A DNA stretch of 64,000 bases from an uncultured Bacilli bacterium (GCA_934154785.1 CAKPGL010000001.1:496001-560000); one strand, 5' to 3'; numbered from the stretch's first letter, positions 26,143-34,994 are shown. A program made the numbers and translations. The notes: generated from the sequence alone by a model not told the origin.

Positions 26143-26973
26143 ATGCAAGGAATTATAATTAAAAATATAAGTAATGATTATACAGTTAGAGTAAATGATA
26201 AAGAATATGTATGTAAACCTAGGGGGAAATTTCGTTTAAATAACGTTTCCCCTTTAGTTGGTGATATAGTAGATATTGATGAGGTTAATAATTATATATT
26301 AGAAATATTACCAAGAAAAAATAGTTTGGTAAGACCACCCATTGCTAATGTTGATCAGGCAGTTATTGTTATGTCAATAGCAAGCCCAGATTTTTCAGAT
26401 AATTTACTTGATAAATTACTTACTGTAATTACATTTAATAAAATTAAACCAATTATTTGTTTTACTAAATTTGATTTATTAAAGGAAAATGAATTAGAAG
26501 AAAGAGAAAATTTTGTTAACTATTATAAAAAAATTGGTTTTGAAGTTTATAAGAATACTGAACTAGATAAATTAAATCTAATATTTAAAGATAAAGTAAC
26601 AGTATTTACTGGTCAAAGTGGAGCGGGAAAATCTACGTTATTAAATAAGCTTATGCCTAGTTTAAACTTAAAAACAGATGAGATTTCTTTAGCGTTAGGT
26701 CGTGGTAAACATACAACTCGTCATGTGGAATTAATAAATATTTGTGATGGCTTAATTGCGGATACACCAGGATTTTCTAGCTTAGATTTTAATGGCATGA
26801 CTAATGAAGATATAAGAAATACATTTAAAGAGTTTACCATGTTTTCTACTTGTCCTTATCAAGATTGCATGCATGATAAAGAAAAAGAGTGTAATTTAAA
26901 AGAACTTGTTGGTAAAGATATCTTAGATTCTAGATATAATAATTATATTAAATTTATTGATACAAGGAGGTAA
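26143..26973 (+). CDS. rsgA: Small-subunit ribosome biogenesis GTPase RsgA
   Basis: 276 residues. N-terminal OB domain, then a circularly permuted GTPase: FTKFDL (G4), GQSGAGKSTLLNKL (G1, about 157-170), a switch region GRGKHTTRH, DTPGFSSL (G3). A C-terminal zinc knuckle CPYQDCMHDKEKEC follows. It checks 30S maturation at the decoding centre. ATG 26143 fits the family N-terminus and has AGGAAAA ahead; the frame is open to 26095 only because it overlaps the prkC end. Confidence 0.94.
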   Translation: MQGIIIKNISNDYTVRVNDKEYVCKPRGKFRLNNVSPLVGDIVDIDEVNNYILEILPRKNSLVRPPIANVDQAVIVMSIASPDFSDNLLDKLLTVITFNKIKPIICFTKFDLLKENELEERENFVNYYKKIGFEVYKNTELDKLNLIFKDKVTVFTGQSGAGKSTLLNKLMPSLNLKTDEISLALGRGKHTTRHVELINICDGLIADTPGFSSLDFNGMTNEDIRNTFKEFTMFSTCPYQDCMHDKEKECNLKELVGKDILDSRYNNYIKFIDTRR

Positions 26974-26976
26974 TCT

Positions 26977-27618
26977 ATGAAAGTTTCTACTTCAATATTA
27001 TCTATTAAAAGTAACCTTAGTGATAATATAAAAATACTAGATAAAAGTGGTACAGATTATATCCATTTAGATATAATGGATGGTAACTTTGTTACCAATA
27101 AAACTTGGGATTATAGTGATATAAAAGATATTTTAAAAGATATATCCACACCAGTAGATGTACATTTAATGGTAAGTAATTTAGATTATTATATAGATAA
27201 TTTTTCTAAACTTAATCCTAATAATATTACTTTTCATTTAGAAGCTACTGATAATATAAATAAATATATTAACTTAATAAAAGAGAAGAATATAAAAGTA
27301 GGACTTGCTATTAAACCTAATACTGATATTAATTTAATAATTCCTTATTTAGAATACTTAGATTTAGTATTAGTAATGAGTGTTGAGCCTGGTGCTGGTG
27401 GTCAAAAGTTTATAGGTAGTTCTTGTGATAGAATTAAATTATTAAAAGAAATAAAAGAACTTTATGGATATAATTATATAATTGAAGTTGACGGTGGAAT
27501 AAACGCTGATACTGTTAAATTAGTTGCGGCTTCTGGTGTAGACTTGGTAGTTAGTGGAAGTTATATTACTAATAGTGATAACTATAAAGAAAGAATAGAT
27601 ACTTTAAAACTTAAATAA
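26977..27618 (+). CDS. rpe: Ribulose-phosphate 3-epimerase
   Basis: 213 residues, a TIM barrel. HLDIMDGNFV carries metal His/Asp ligands, DVHLMV the next His, MSVEPGAGGQKF the phosphate/active-site loop, and EVDGGIN the second catalytic Asp. It interconverts ribulose-5-phosphate and xylulose-5-phosphate in the pentose phosphate pathway. It starts 4 bases after the rsgA stop with an AAGGAGGT site, last gene of this operon. Confidence 0.94.
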   Translation: MKVSTSILSIKSNLSDNIKILDKSGTDYIHLDIMDGNFVTNKTWDYSDIKDILKDISTPVDVHLMVSNLDYYIDNFSKLNPNNITFHLEATDNINKYINLIKEKNIKVGLAIKPNTDINLIIPYLEYLDLVLVMSVEPGAGGQKFIGSSCDRIKLLKEIKELYGYNYIIEVDGGINADTVKLVAASGVDLVVSGSYITNSDNYKERIDTLKLK

Positions 27619-27652
27619 AAGGCGTGTTTTTATTAAAAAATCATGTTTTTTG

Positions 27653-27681
27653 TTGCAAATCGAATAAAATTATGATAGAAT
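27653..27681 (+). promoter_or_regulatory. rplS promoter
   Basis: TTGCAA (27653-27658), a 17-base spacer and TAGAAT (27676-27681). Confidence 0.7.
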
Positions 27682-27687
27682 TATTAC

Positions 27688-27773
27688 GTTGTCGTGATCC
27701 GCTGAGGTGTATTTAATATAATTTATGTAATTTTTACTCAAGATCATAGATTTAAAAAAAGGAGAGTGGAATC
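27688..27773 (+). promoter_or_regulatory. Putative L19 leader RNA
   Basis: The 86 bases between the rplS promoter and start contain GTGATCCGCTGAGGTG and, about 40 bases later, ACTCAAGATCAT, which can pair as GTGATC/GATCAT and TGAG/CTCA. This position and layout fit the L19 leader family known from Bacilli, in which L19 is thought to control its own synthesis. A covariance-model hit would settle it. Confidence 0.55.
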
Positions 27774-28115
27774 GTGAATTTAGTTGAAAAAATAACTAAA
27801 AGTCAAATCAGAACTGATATTCCTGAATTCCGTGTTGGTGATACTGTTCGCGTAGATGTTAAAATCATCGAAGGTAAACGTGAAAGAATCCAAGCATTTG
27901 AAGGAATCGTAATATCAATTCAAGGTAGTGGAGTTGGAAAAAACTTTATCGTAAGAAAGATTTCAGGTGGAGTTGGAGTTGAAAGAACATTCCCAGTAAA
28001 TTCACCAAAAGTAGCAGCAGTTACTGTTATTAGAAAAGGTAAAGTTAGACAAGCAAAAATAGGTGCTTATTTAAGAAAATCAATAAAACAACCTAGAATT
28101 AAAGAAAGAAATTAA
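27774..28115 (+). CDS. rplS: 50S ribosomal protein L19
   Basis: 113 residues, normal length. FRVGDTVRVDVKIIEGKRER, FEGIVI and GVGVERTFPVNSP are L19 signatures. GTG start 27774 with AAAAGGAGA ahead. L19 sits at the 30S-50S interface. It is separated from trmD and rpsP, its usual neighbours in many Bacillota. Confidence 0.95.
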   Translation: MNLVEKITKSQIRTDIPEFRVGDTVRVDVKIIEGKRERIQAFEGIVISIQGSGVGKNFIVRKISGGVGVERTFPVNSPKVAAVTVIRKGKVRQAKIGAYLRKSIKQPRIKERN

Positions 28116-28138
28116 TAAGGCATTTAGTGTCTTATTTT
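28114..28138 (+). terminator. Weak terminator/attenuator after rplS
   Basis: AATAAG (28114-28119) pairs with CTTATT (28131-28136), then TTTC. The stem is short, so some read-through into lepB is likely. Confidence 0.45.
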
Positions 28139-28155
28139 TCGTATAGAGGTGAATT

Positions 28156-28650
28156 ATGGATAAATTGAAAGAACTTTGGTCTTATGTTTTAATAGTAGTA
28201 GTTGTAATTTTAATTAGAACTTTTATTGTATCTCCGGTTAGAGTAGATGGTAATTCTATGCTTACAACATTAAAAAATGGTGAAGCTTTATTATTAAAAA
28301 AATACGATAAAAAGTTAGAACGTTTTGATATAATTGTCTTTACAAATGGTAAAGATAAATTAATAAAAAGAGTAATAGGTTTACCTGGAGAACATGTGAA
28401 ATATAAAGATAATAAATTATATATTAATGGAGCAGAAGTAGAAGATGTTAAATTACTCACTAAGACAAATGATTTTAAATTAGAAGATTTGGGTGTATCT
28501 GTTATACCGGATAATTATTATTTTGTTTTAGGAGATAATCGTACTAATTCAACTGATAGTAGAATTATTGGTTTAATATCAATTAATGATATTAAAGGAA
28601 CTGTTGATTTTAGAATATTTCCATTTGATAAATTTGGTAGTATAGAGTAG
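28156..28650 (+). CDS. lepB: Signal peptidase I
   Basis: 164 residues. One N-terminal transmembrane helix (about 9-24), then DGNSM with the catalytic Ser34, KRVIGLPGE with the catalytic Lys71, and GDNRTNSTDSR as box E. It cleaves signal peptides of exported proteins on the outer membrane face. Slightly shorter than SipS-type enzymes, but all catalytic boxes are present. GAGGTG is ahead of the start. Whether it also handles the SipW-type precursor at 18.6 kb is unknown. Confidence 0.93.
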   Translation: MDKLKELWSYVLIVVVVILIRTFIVSPVRVDGNSMLTTLKNGEALLLKKYDKKLERFDIIVFTNGKDKLIKRVIGLPGEHVKYKDNKLYINGAEVEDVKLLTKTNDFKLEDLGVSVIPDNYYFVLGDNRTNSTDSRIIGLISINDIKGTVDFRIFPFDKFGSIE

Positions 28651-28657
28651 GGATATT

Positions 28658-30394
28658 ATGGATAGTCAAAAAGGTAGTGTAAAAGATAGATTACGTGCTA
28701 GAAAATTATTTATAAAATATAAAATAAGTAAAAGAAAAAAAGAAAAAGAATTATTAAAGAAGAAAAAGCAAGAAGAACAAGCTCGTATTAGGGCAGAACA
28801 GATAAGATTATATGGTAAATCTTATAGTAAGCCTAAAGTATTTATTTTAACTATAGTAGGATTATTGTTAGGGTTAATTACACCTAAAAATTCTAAAAAA
28901 AAGATTGAAGAAAAACTTAATATTATCGAAAAAGAACAAAAACAAATTTTTTTACGTTTGGAGCAAGATAAAGATATACAAGAAATTTATCGAAGTATTG
29001 ATAATACTTATCAAAAACTAGAAGACTTAAAAAAAGATTATAAAAGAAAAATTATAATCAATAGTTTTAATCCCTTAGAAAAAGATAAAATATTAAATAA
29101 AATAGATTCTAAACAAAAAGAACTAATAGTTATAAATGAAATATGTCATAATAAGGCTAAACAAGAAAATAAAATAGTTAATAATTTTACTAATAAAGAA
29201 TCTAAAAAAGAAGCAACTAGTATTTCTTTAGATAAAAATAAAACTATATCTTCTAATAAGGTAGGTATATCTAATACAAATACTAATGCTGATATAAATA
29301 GTAATAATATAAAAAACGTTGCTGTTAATAAAAAAGATAATACACTATTATCTACTATTAAAACTATGAATAATAATATAAAAGAGTATTCTAAGGAATT
29401 TGATTATTGGAAAAACAAAGTTACTAATGAAGAACTTTATAATACTTTGTTCGAATACGAGTTTAAGGTAAAGCAATTATTAAAAGAGTATAAAAAGATG
29501 TTAGAAGACTATAACCTATTAAAAGAACAATACAATATAGAATCTTTAGAAGATATTTTAGATATTGATATCATTGATAAATTTGAACTTCGTAAGAATG
29601 AAAAAACTATTTTAAATAAAATTGATGCCTGTGAAAAACTATTAGTAACAATAGAAAATAAAAAACAATTGTTGAGTTCCAAAATAAATATTGATAAAAA
29701 TAAAAAAGAAAAACCCAAAACTACTATAGATAATGTTTTAAAAAGAGAAGAAAAGAAGAATAAACCCAAAATAGAAGAAGAGAAAAAAGAATTAAAAGAA
29801 CAATTTGATGATGTATATCTAGCAAACAAAATGATAATTAACAATATTATAGAAGAAAGAAGAATTATCCAAAAGATAAGCAGAAAAATTGGTTCTCAAA
29901 CACCAGTTGTAAGAAAAAGAACTGTGTTTACGTACGCTAAAAGATTTACTGGTTCAATACTAAATTTTGGTTTTAGTTTACTCCCTTTTAGATATTTTCG
30001 TAATAGACGTTTAGGTACTTTAGTTAGTAGTATTATGCTAAATAATTCTCTTCGTACTACGAGAAAAATTTTAACTATTAATACTTATCAAGAAAATTAT
30101 CTTTTATATAATAGTATAATTAATGAAATTAAAACAAATGAAGATTATATTTCTAAGACATATGATGTATGCTTAAATTCTTTAAGTCAAATTCAAAATA
30201 TAAAAGAATATCTTAATGTTAACTATTCTATGTCTATGGAATATGATGCAGAATTATTAGAATTTAATAGACAATTAGATAGTTTATCTAATACATTACT
30301 AGGACAAATAAATAGTTTGCAAAATATCAGTAATAATTATAAAGACTTGCATCAAAAGGTAAAAGTGTTAGATGGATATAATGGGAGGTATTAA
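28658..30394 (+). CDS. Coiled-coil membrane-associated protein of unknown function
   Basis: 578 residues, not recognised. A very basic N-terminus (about 1-55, KKKKQEEQ) precedes one hydrophobic segment (about 63-76, VFILTIVGLLLGLI). Long Lys/Glu-rich coiled coils (about 80-155 and 230-400) are split by an Asn/Ser-rich linker. A second, weakly hydrophobic stretch lies near 435-450 and more helices follow. The gene begins 7 bases after lepB and ends 3 bases before the Nudix gene, so it is in that operon. A scaffold or division-related role is possible but unsupported. Confidence 0.7.
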   Translation: MDSQKGSVKDRLRARKLFIKYKISKRKKEKELLKKKKQEEQARIRAEQIRLYGKSYSKPKVFILTIVGLLLGLITPKNSKKKIEEKLNIIEKEQKQIFLRLEQDKDIQEIYRSIDNTYQKLEDLKKDYKRKIIINSFNPLEKDKILNKIDSKQKELIVINEICHNKAKQENKIVNNFTNKESKKEATSISLDKNKTISSNKVGISNTNTNADINSNNIKNVAVNKKDNTLLSTIKTMNNNIKEYSKEFDYWKNKVTNEELYNTLFEYEFKVKQLLKEYKKMLEDYNLLKEQYNIESLEDILDIDIIDKFELRKNEKTILNKIDACEKLLVTIENKKQLLSSKINIDKNKKEKPKTTIDNVLKREEKKNKPKIEEEKKELKEQFDDVYLANKMIINNIIEERRIIQKISRKIGSQTPVVRKRTVFTYAKRFTGSILNFGFSLLPFRYFRNRRLGTLVSSIMLNNSLRTTRKILTINTYQENYLLYNSIINEIKTNEDYISKTYDVCLNSLSQIQNIKEYLNVNYSMSMEYDAELLEFNRQLDSLSNTLLGQINSLQNISNNYKDLHQKVKVLDGYNGRY

Positions 30395-30397
30395 TTT

Positions 30398-30901
30398 GTG
30401 GAATTATTAGATATTTATGATGACTTTGGTAATCTAACTGGTAAAACAGTTGTTAGAGGTAATAAATATAATACTTTAAAAAGTAATGAACATATTGCTT
30501 TAGCAGTTATATTTATTGAAAATAGTAAAGGTGAATTTTTAATTCAAAAAGCATCTGTAGAAAAGGGCAATATATTTTCATCTACTGGTGGACATGTAAC
30601 AAGTAAAGAGACTCCTTTAACAACAGTTATAAGAGAAGTAAAAGAAGAATTAGGTATAGATATATCTGGTGATGATGTAATATCTTTAGGATATTTGTTA
30701 TATGATATGCCAATTAGATATATGTATTATATAAAAAAAGATATTGATATAAATGATGTAACTATTCAAAAAGAAGAAGTTGCGTATGTAAAGTACGCTA
30801 GTGTTCAAGAAATACAAGATTTAATTAAAAATAATAAATTTTTAAAGTCACATGGTCTAATTTTTGAAGAAGTATTAAGATATAAACACAAAACGAAATA
30901 G
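30398..30901 (+). CDS. Nudix hydrolase
   Basis: 167 residues with an intact Nudix box: GGHVTSKETPLTTVIREVKE, then ELGI (G-x5-E-x7-REVKEELGI), around residues 66-88. The opening ELLDIYDDFGNLTGK is typical of the IDI-like/YfcD branch. Substrate unknown, a nucleoside diphosphate derivative linked to some group X. GTG start 30398 with GGGAGGT ahead. Confidence 0.88.
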   Translation: MELLDIYDDFGNLTGKTVVRGNKYNTLKSNEHIALAVIFIENSKGEFLIQKASVEKGNIFSSTGGHVTSKETPLTTVIREVKEELGIDISGDDVISLGYLLYDMPIRYMYYIKKDIDINDVTIQKEEVAYVKYASVQEIQDLIKNNKFLKSHGLIFEEVLRYKHKTK

Positions 30902-30974
30902 ATTATTAGATTGTAGTTTATAGTAATATTCATTTTTAATGCAGTTCATAAAATAAAGTGGAGGTGGATTAAGA

Positions 30975-31766
30975 ATGAATGAAGAATACTCTTGTAAGAT
31001 ACAACAAATTTTAGAAGAAGGTCGTCGTTGCAAGAATAAGTTATCAGTTATTGGTCCTACTGGTCCAACGGGACCGACTGGTGCCGCAACTATTACAGTA
31101 GGTACAACTACAACTACTGATCCTGGTACTAACGCTAGTGTTACTAATGTTGGAACTAATGAAAATGTTATTTTAAACTTTAGTATACCTAGAGGTAATG
31201 TTGGACCTACGGGTTTACAAGGTGTAACAGGGCCTACAGGTCCACAAGGAATACAAGGACCAGCAGGTGCCGAAGGAGCCCAAGGTGAAGTTGGGCCAAC
31301 TGGACCAACGGGACCTACTGGACCAACTGGACCAGCAGCTGTAGCACAAACAAGTACTTATGGACGTAAATATGATACAACGGTAAATCCTATAACGTTA
31401 GAAGCAAACATAGCACAAGATGTACCACTTGGTAGTAACGGAACTTCTAATGGCATAACACTTGGAACACAAAACAAACTAGTAATTCCAATTGATGGAA
31501 TTTATAAAGTAGAATATTTCTTTTCAGGTGGAGCAAATACTAATGCAGAAGTTACCTTAAATGTAAAACAAAATACAAATCCTATTGGAAGTACAACAAT
31601 TACTAAGAATCTTACTGCTAATGTTGATACTGACTTTGTGGGAAGTACAATTAATTCCTTCAATGCAAACGACCAAATTGGCCTTTCAATAAAATCTACA
31701 AAAGCTGTAACATTATCTCCAGCATCAGATACTAGTGCTTATTTAAATATTGTAAAAATTTCATAA
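30975..31766 (+). CDS. Collagen-like (BclA-type) surface protein
   Basis: 263 residues. A short N-terminus (MNEEYSCKIQQILEEG) without signal peptide, GPTGPTGPTG repeats (about 27-36), a linker ending NVILNFSIPRG, a second collagen-like stretch (about 75-120, including GPAGAEGAQGEVGPTG), then a C-terminal beta domain (about 126-263). GPT-rich triplets are typical of BclA/exosporium-type proteins of spore formers. The C-terminal domain resembles the one at 1-722. GGAGGTGG lies 9 bases ahead. It is a single-gene unit with a strong terminator. Spore-surface location is inference. Confidence 0.85.
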   Translation: MNEEYSCKIQQILEEGRRCKNKLSVIGPTGPTGPTGAATITVGTTTTTDPGTNASVTNVGTNENVILNFSIPRGNVGPTGLQGVTGPTGPQGIQGPAGAEGAQGEVGPTGPTGPTGPTGPAAVAQTSTYGRKYDTTVNPITLEANIAQDVPLGSNGTSNGITLGTQNKLVIPIDGIYKVEYFFSGGANTNAEVTLNVKQNTNPIGSTTITKNLTANVDTDFVGSTINSFNANDQIGLSIKSTKAVTLSPASDTSAYLNIVKIS

Positions 31767-31785
31767 AAATATTTCATTGATATAT

Positions 31786-31813
31786 GAACCTCGCTTTAAG
31801 CGGGGTTCAATTT
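31786..31813 (+). terminator. Rho-independent terminator after the collagen-like gene
   Basis: GAACCTCGCTT (31786-31796) pairs with AAGCGGGGTTC (31798-31808) around a tight loop, one G-T pair, followed by AATTTCTTT. Confidence 0.8.
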
Positions 31814-31901
31814 CTTTGAAATATTTTTTAGTATTTATTAAAAAATATGATACAATTAATATGTTAAGATTTAAGATTCTAGAAAGGAAAGTGGTTTATT
31901 T

Positions 31902-32069
31902 ATGAAATATGAAGTTGAAATTAGAACTAGTATGATTGTAGTAATTAATTATATTGCTGATAAAATTAATTATCCCGCTATGGACATAAACGATTACTTT
32001 TTTACGAGTGGTAAAAATGCTAAAACTAAAATAAAACCATATCATTTATGTAGAAATACAAATTATTAA
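31902..32069 (+). pseudogene. Short ORF resembling the C-terminus of queuosine-salvage (DUF2419) proteins
   Basis: 55 codons. YEVEIRTSMIVVINYIADKI recalls the EVEIRA helix of DUF2419 (Qng1-type queuosine 5'-phosphate hydrolases), and the ending KPYHLCRNTNY recalls its PYHRTRTIYY-like tail. Only the last seventh of such a protein is present, so it is probably a relic, although AAAGGAAAG 10 bases ahead of the ATG could still drive translation. It ends 9 bases before an APH-family kinase gene. The assignment is from motif memory and needs a profile search. Confidence 0.4.
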
Positions 32070-32078
32070 AGGTGTTAT

Positions 32079-32888
32079 ATGATTGATATTATAAAATTAA
32101 AGAGCATTATTGAAAATTATTATAATTTAAAAATAAGTAATATAGAAAAAAATACTGAATCTACTGATGGTAATGTTTATATGATAGATTGCAGTAATAT
32201 TAAATATATTATTAAAGTATATACTGATATTAAGCAAGTTAAATCTATTATTGCTTTACATAATTATTTAAATGCTAATAAGTTTTATGTGCCTAGAATT
32301 ATAACCACTAGTAAAGATAGTAGTTATGTAAGTATTAATGATAAATATGTTGTAGTTTTTTCTTTTTTAATAGGTAGTCAATTAAATGATATTATGGTAA
32401 ATGGGAAAATAGGGGATGATACAGTTAGAAATCTTGCTAGAGAATTTAGACGTTTTCACAATACTACTAGTAATATGACAATTGGTTTTCCAGATATTAT
32501 GTTTGCTTCTAAATTAAAAAGAAAATCAATATTACATTTTGATTTAACTAAAGAAAATATATTTGTAAAAGAAAATCAAATTGGTTTTATAGACTTTGAT
32601 GATGCTAAATATGGTGATTCTGTTTGTGACTTAGCTATTACTATAGCACTTCTATTTATATCTAAAAAAAGAGGAATAGATATAGAGAATATAAAACAAT
32701 TTATAAAATATTATTATAATGGTAATACAGCATTAATGAATGAAGAGTTACCTTTTATAAAAGAATATGTTTCTAGTTGGGTAGATTATCTTTTAAACAA
32801 TAATTCCTTTGATACATCGCTTAAAGGAAGTTTTGAATATAAAAAAGAAATGATTAATACTATTAATTTTATTAGGAGGAATTTATGA
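32079..32888 (+). CDS. APH/choline-kinase-like phosphotransferase
   Basis: 269 residues of the aminoglycoside-phosphotransferase fold. HFDLTKENIFV (about 155-165) is the Brenner-type catalytic loop (HxD....N) and IGFIDFDDAKYGDSVCDLA holds the metal-binding Asp. Relatives phosphorylate aminoglycosides, choline, homoserine or nucleosides; the substrate is not evident and no resistance claim is justified. The gene overlaps the next (HIT) gene by 4 bases, so they are coupled. Confidence 0.82.
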   Translation: MIDIIKLKSIIENYYNLKISNIEKNTESTDGNVYMIDCSNIKYIIKVYTDIKQVKSIIALHNYLNANKFYVPRIITTSKDSSYVSINDKYVVVFSFLIGSQLNDIMVNGKIGDDTVRNLAREFRRFHNTTSNMTIGFPDIMFASKLKRKSILHFDLTKENIFVKENQIGFIDFDDAKYGDSVCDLAITIALLFISKKRGIDIENIKQFIKYYYNGNTALMNEELPFIKEYVSSWVDYLLNNNSFDTSLKGSFEYKKEMINTINFIRRNL

Positions 32889-33451
32889 ATAATTTAAAGA
32901 ATTATACGGATGAAGAAATAATTAATTTATTAAAACTAGGTGAAATAACAGGCGCGGATTTAACAGATTCTGGAATATGTCCTACTTGTTTTAATAGGAA
33001 GTATGATGGAGTTGTTTATGGCAGTAATAATGATAAAATGCTATATCAGGACGATGATATTGAATGCTTTTTGGCTGGTAATCCTCGTGCTAATGGTCAT
33101 ACGGTAATTAGTACTAAAAAACACTTTAAAGATATGATGGAAATAGATAATGAAACATGTAAAAAGGTATTTTTATTTTCGAAAAAAATGATGTGTATAA
33201 TAAGAAAAGTTTATCAATCAGAAAGTGTGTATTTATGTACTATGTGTGATGGACCAATGAATCATTTTCACGTTCAGTTGATACCAAGATATGATTACGA
33301 AAAAAGAGGCTCTAAAAATTTTGTTAAACCAAGAACTGAATATATAGAAGATAAGCAAAAGATTTTAGAAATAAGGATAAAAATAGAAAGAGATATATTT
33401 AATGTAGATACTGATTCTAATGGTTTAATACAAGATGTTCATTGGTCATAA
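32885..33451 (+). CDS. HIT-family protein with a C-terminal tail from a decayed peptidase gene
   Basis: 188 residues. CPTCFNRKYDGVVYG near 36-50 and the HIT motif HFHVQLIP near residue 120 mark a histidine-triad nucleotide hydrolase or transferase. Around residue 170 HIT-like sequence ends. The last 16 residues, NVDTDSNGLIQDVHWS, instead match the start of the conserved DVHWS...GYFPSY block of M32 carboxypeptidases. The stop sits inside that block and the rest of it continues downstream in other frames. So the present C-terminus seems to come from a deletion joining two genes. It overlaps the APH gene by 4 bases. Confidence 0.8.
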   Translation: MNNLKNYTDEEIINLLKLGEITGADLTDSGICPTCFNRKYDGVVYGSNNDKMLYQDDDIECFLAGNPRANGHTVISTKKHFKDMMEIDNETCKKVFLFSKKMMCIIRKVYQSESVYLCTMCDGPMNHFHVQLIPRYDYEKRGSKNFVKPRTEYIEDKQKILEIRIKIERDIFNVDTDSNGLIQDVHWS

Positions 33452-33621
33452 GAAACTTTTGGCTATTTTCCATCTTATTTATTAGGGACATTTATGATGG
33501 TATGTTTAAATTTGCTATTGAAAATGATTTAGGAGATATAGATAACATATTAAAAAGTGGACATATAAAAAATATTGCTAATTATTTTGAAAATAAGTAT
33601 GGTAGTAACATCATTAAATAA
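33401..33621 (+). pseudogene. Relic of an M32-family carboxypeptidase (C-terminal end)
   Basis: Read across a TAA stop and one frameshift, the DNA encodes DSNGLIQDVHWS, ETFGYFPSYLLG, then YDGMFKFAIENDLGDI and a Lys/Asn-rich end before TAA at 33619-33621. The DVHWS..GYFPSY block is characteristic of thermostable carboxypeptidase 1 (M32), close to its C-terminus. The HExxH active site and about 85 percent of the enzyme are absent. The first part is now the tail of the HIT protein. Confidence 0.7.
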
Positions 33622-33680
33622 ATATAAATATTTATAAAAGATTGTATTTTTATTGGTAGTCTTTTTTATGCTTTACCAAT

Positions 33681-33709
33681 TTGCATTTTTAGAAAAAATG
33701 TGTTAGAAT
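33681..33709 (+). promoter_or_regulatory. ackA promoter
   Basis: TTGCAT (33681-33686), a 17-base spacer and TAGAAT (33704-33709), then an SD GAGGGGGAAGAG. Confidence 0.7.
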
Positions 33710-33735
33710 AAACGCGAGTTGAGGGGGAAGAGATT

Positions 33736-34968
33736 ATGAAAGAAAAATATTTAGTAATTAATGCTGGTAGTTCATCACTTAAGTTTTCTTTATATGAAAT
33801 GCCAGAATCTAGAGAAATAGTTAATGGATATATTGAGAAAATTGGTAAGAGTGATAGTTTTTATACTTTAAAGTATGATTCAAAAAAGATAGAAAAACAA
33901 GTTTTAATAGAAGATCATAATGCTGCTGTTAAAGTAATGCTAGAAGAATTATTAGCTAATAAATTTATTTCAGATATCAGTGAAATAAAAGGTATAGGAC
34001 ACCGTGTTTTACATGGCGGTGAATTATATTCGGAATCAGTTATCATTAATGATGAAGTATTAAAGAATATTAAGAGTCTAACTAAACTTGGACCTTTACA
34101 TATTCCAGGTGAATTGGCAGGTATATTAAGCATGCAAAAATCATTGCCTGCGGTACCACAAGTTGCGGTATTTGACACAGCATTTCACCAAACTATGCCA
34201 ATAGAAAATTATTTATATGCTACACCTTATGCTTGGTATAAAGAAAACGGTGTTAGAAAATATGGCTTTCATGGAACAAGTCATAAATATATAACTGAGG
34301 TTATGCAAGAAAAATATGGTAAAGATAATGTAAATTTAATTATTTGTCATATTGGTAGTGGAGCTAGTATTTCTTGTGTTAAAGATGGTAAATGTGTAAA
34401 TACAACAATGGGATTAACACCATTAGATGGCTTAATTATGGGAACACGTTCTGGTTCAATTGATCCATCAATTATTGAATATATGTGTAAAGAAAAGAAT
34501 TTAACTGTAGAACAAGTAACAGAAATATTAAATAAACAAAGTGGTTTACTTGGTATAGTAGGAACAAATGACTTACGCGATGTAGAAGCTTTAGCGGAGC
34601 AAGGCGATACTAAGGCTAAATTAGCTTTATTAATGATGGAAAAGTCTATTGTTAAGTATATTGCTGAGTACTATGTTGAATTAAACGGTAATGTTGATGC
34701 TTTAGTGTTTACTGCCGGAGTTGGAGAAAACTCTATTAATGTAAGAGAAAAGATTGTAAATGCTATTGCTAAACCATTAGGAGTAAATTTTGATAAAAAT
34801 GCTAATGATCATATAGCGCGTTTTAAAGAAAATAGAAGTGGTAAGATTACTACTGTGGGTTCCAATTTTGATGTACTAGTAGAACCTACTAATGAAGAAT
34901 ATATGATTTTGAAAGATACATATAATTTAAGTAAACAACAAGGTCATGCTTATAAAAAAGCACGTTAA
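33736..34968 (+). CDS. ackA: Acetate kinase
   Basis: 410 residues. VINAGSSSLKFSLYE, the GIGHRVLHGGE motif, FDTAFHQTMP, RKYGFHGTSHKY, CHIGSGASI and FTAGVGENS are the ASKHA-fold signatures of acetate kinase. It makes acetate and ATP from acetyl-phosphate, the last step after NifJ and a phosphotransacetylase (not in this window). Own promoter; the following gene of unknown function begins 26 bases later. Confidence 0.96.
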   Translation: MKEKYLVINAGSSSLKFSLYEMPESREIVNGYIEKIGKSDSFYTLKYDSKKIEKQVLIEDHNAAVKVMLEELLANKFISDISEIKGIGHRVLHGGELYSESVIINDEVLKNIKSLTKLGPLHIPGELAGILSMQKSLPAVPQVAVFDTAFHQTMPIENYLYATPYAWYKENGVRKYGFHGTSHKYITEVMQEKYGKDNVNLIICHIGSGASISCVKDGKCVNTTMGLTPLDGLIMGTRSGSIDPSIIEYMCKEKNLTVEQVTEILNKQSGLLGIVGTNDLRDVEALAEQGDTKAKLALLMMEKSIVKYIAEYYVELNGNVDALVFTAGVGENSINVREKIVNAIAKPLGVNFDKNANDHIARFKENRSGKITTVGSNFDVLVEPTNEEYMILKDTYNLSKQQGHAYKKAR

Positions 34969-34994
34969 TTAATAATAAAAAGGGGGATAATATT

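Noticed and set aside
29509..29844. 111-codon minus-strand frame rich in Phe, Leu and Ser
   Set aside because: Mirror of the Lys/Glu-rich coiled coil of the gene at 28658; no start signals.
31021..31340. Repeated GGTCCAACTGG-like units as a possible CRISPR or tandem repeat
   Set aside because: They are in-frame codons of Gly-Pro-Thr collagen triplets without spacers.
32079..32888. Possible aminoglycoside resistance gene
   Set aside because: Only the general APH fold motifs are present, with no match I can recall to a resistance subfamily; many relatives phosphorylate metabolites.
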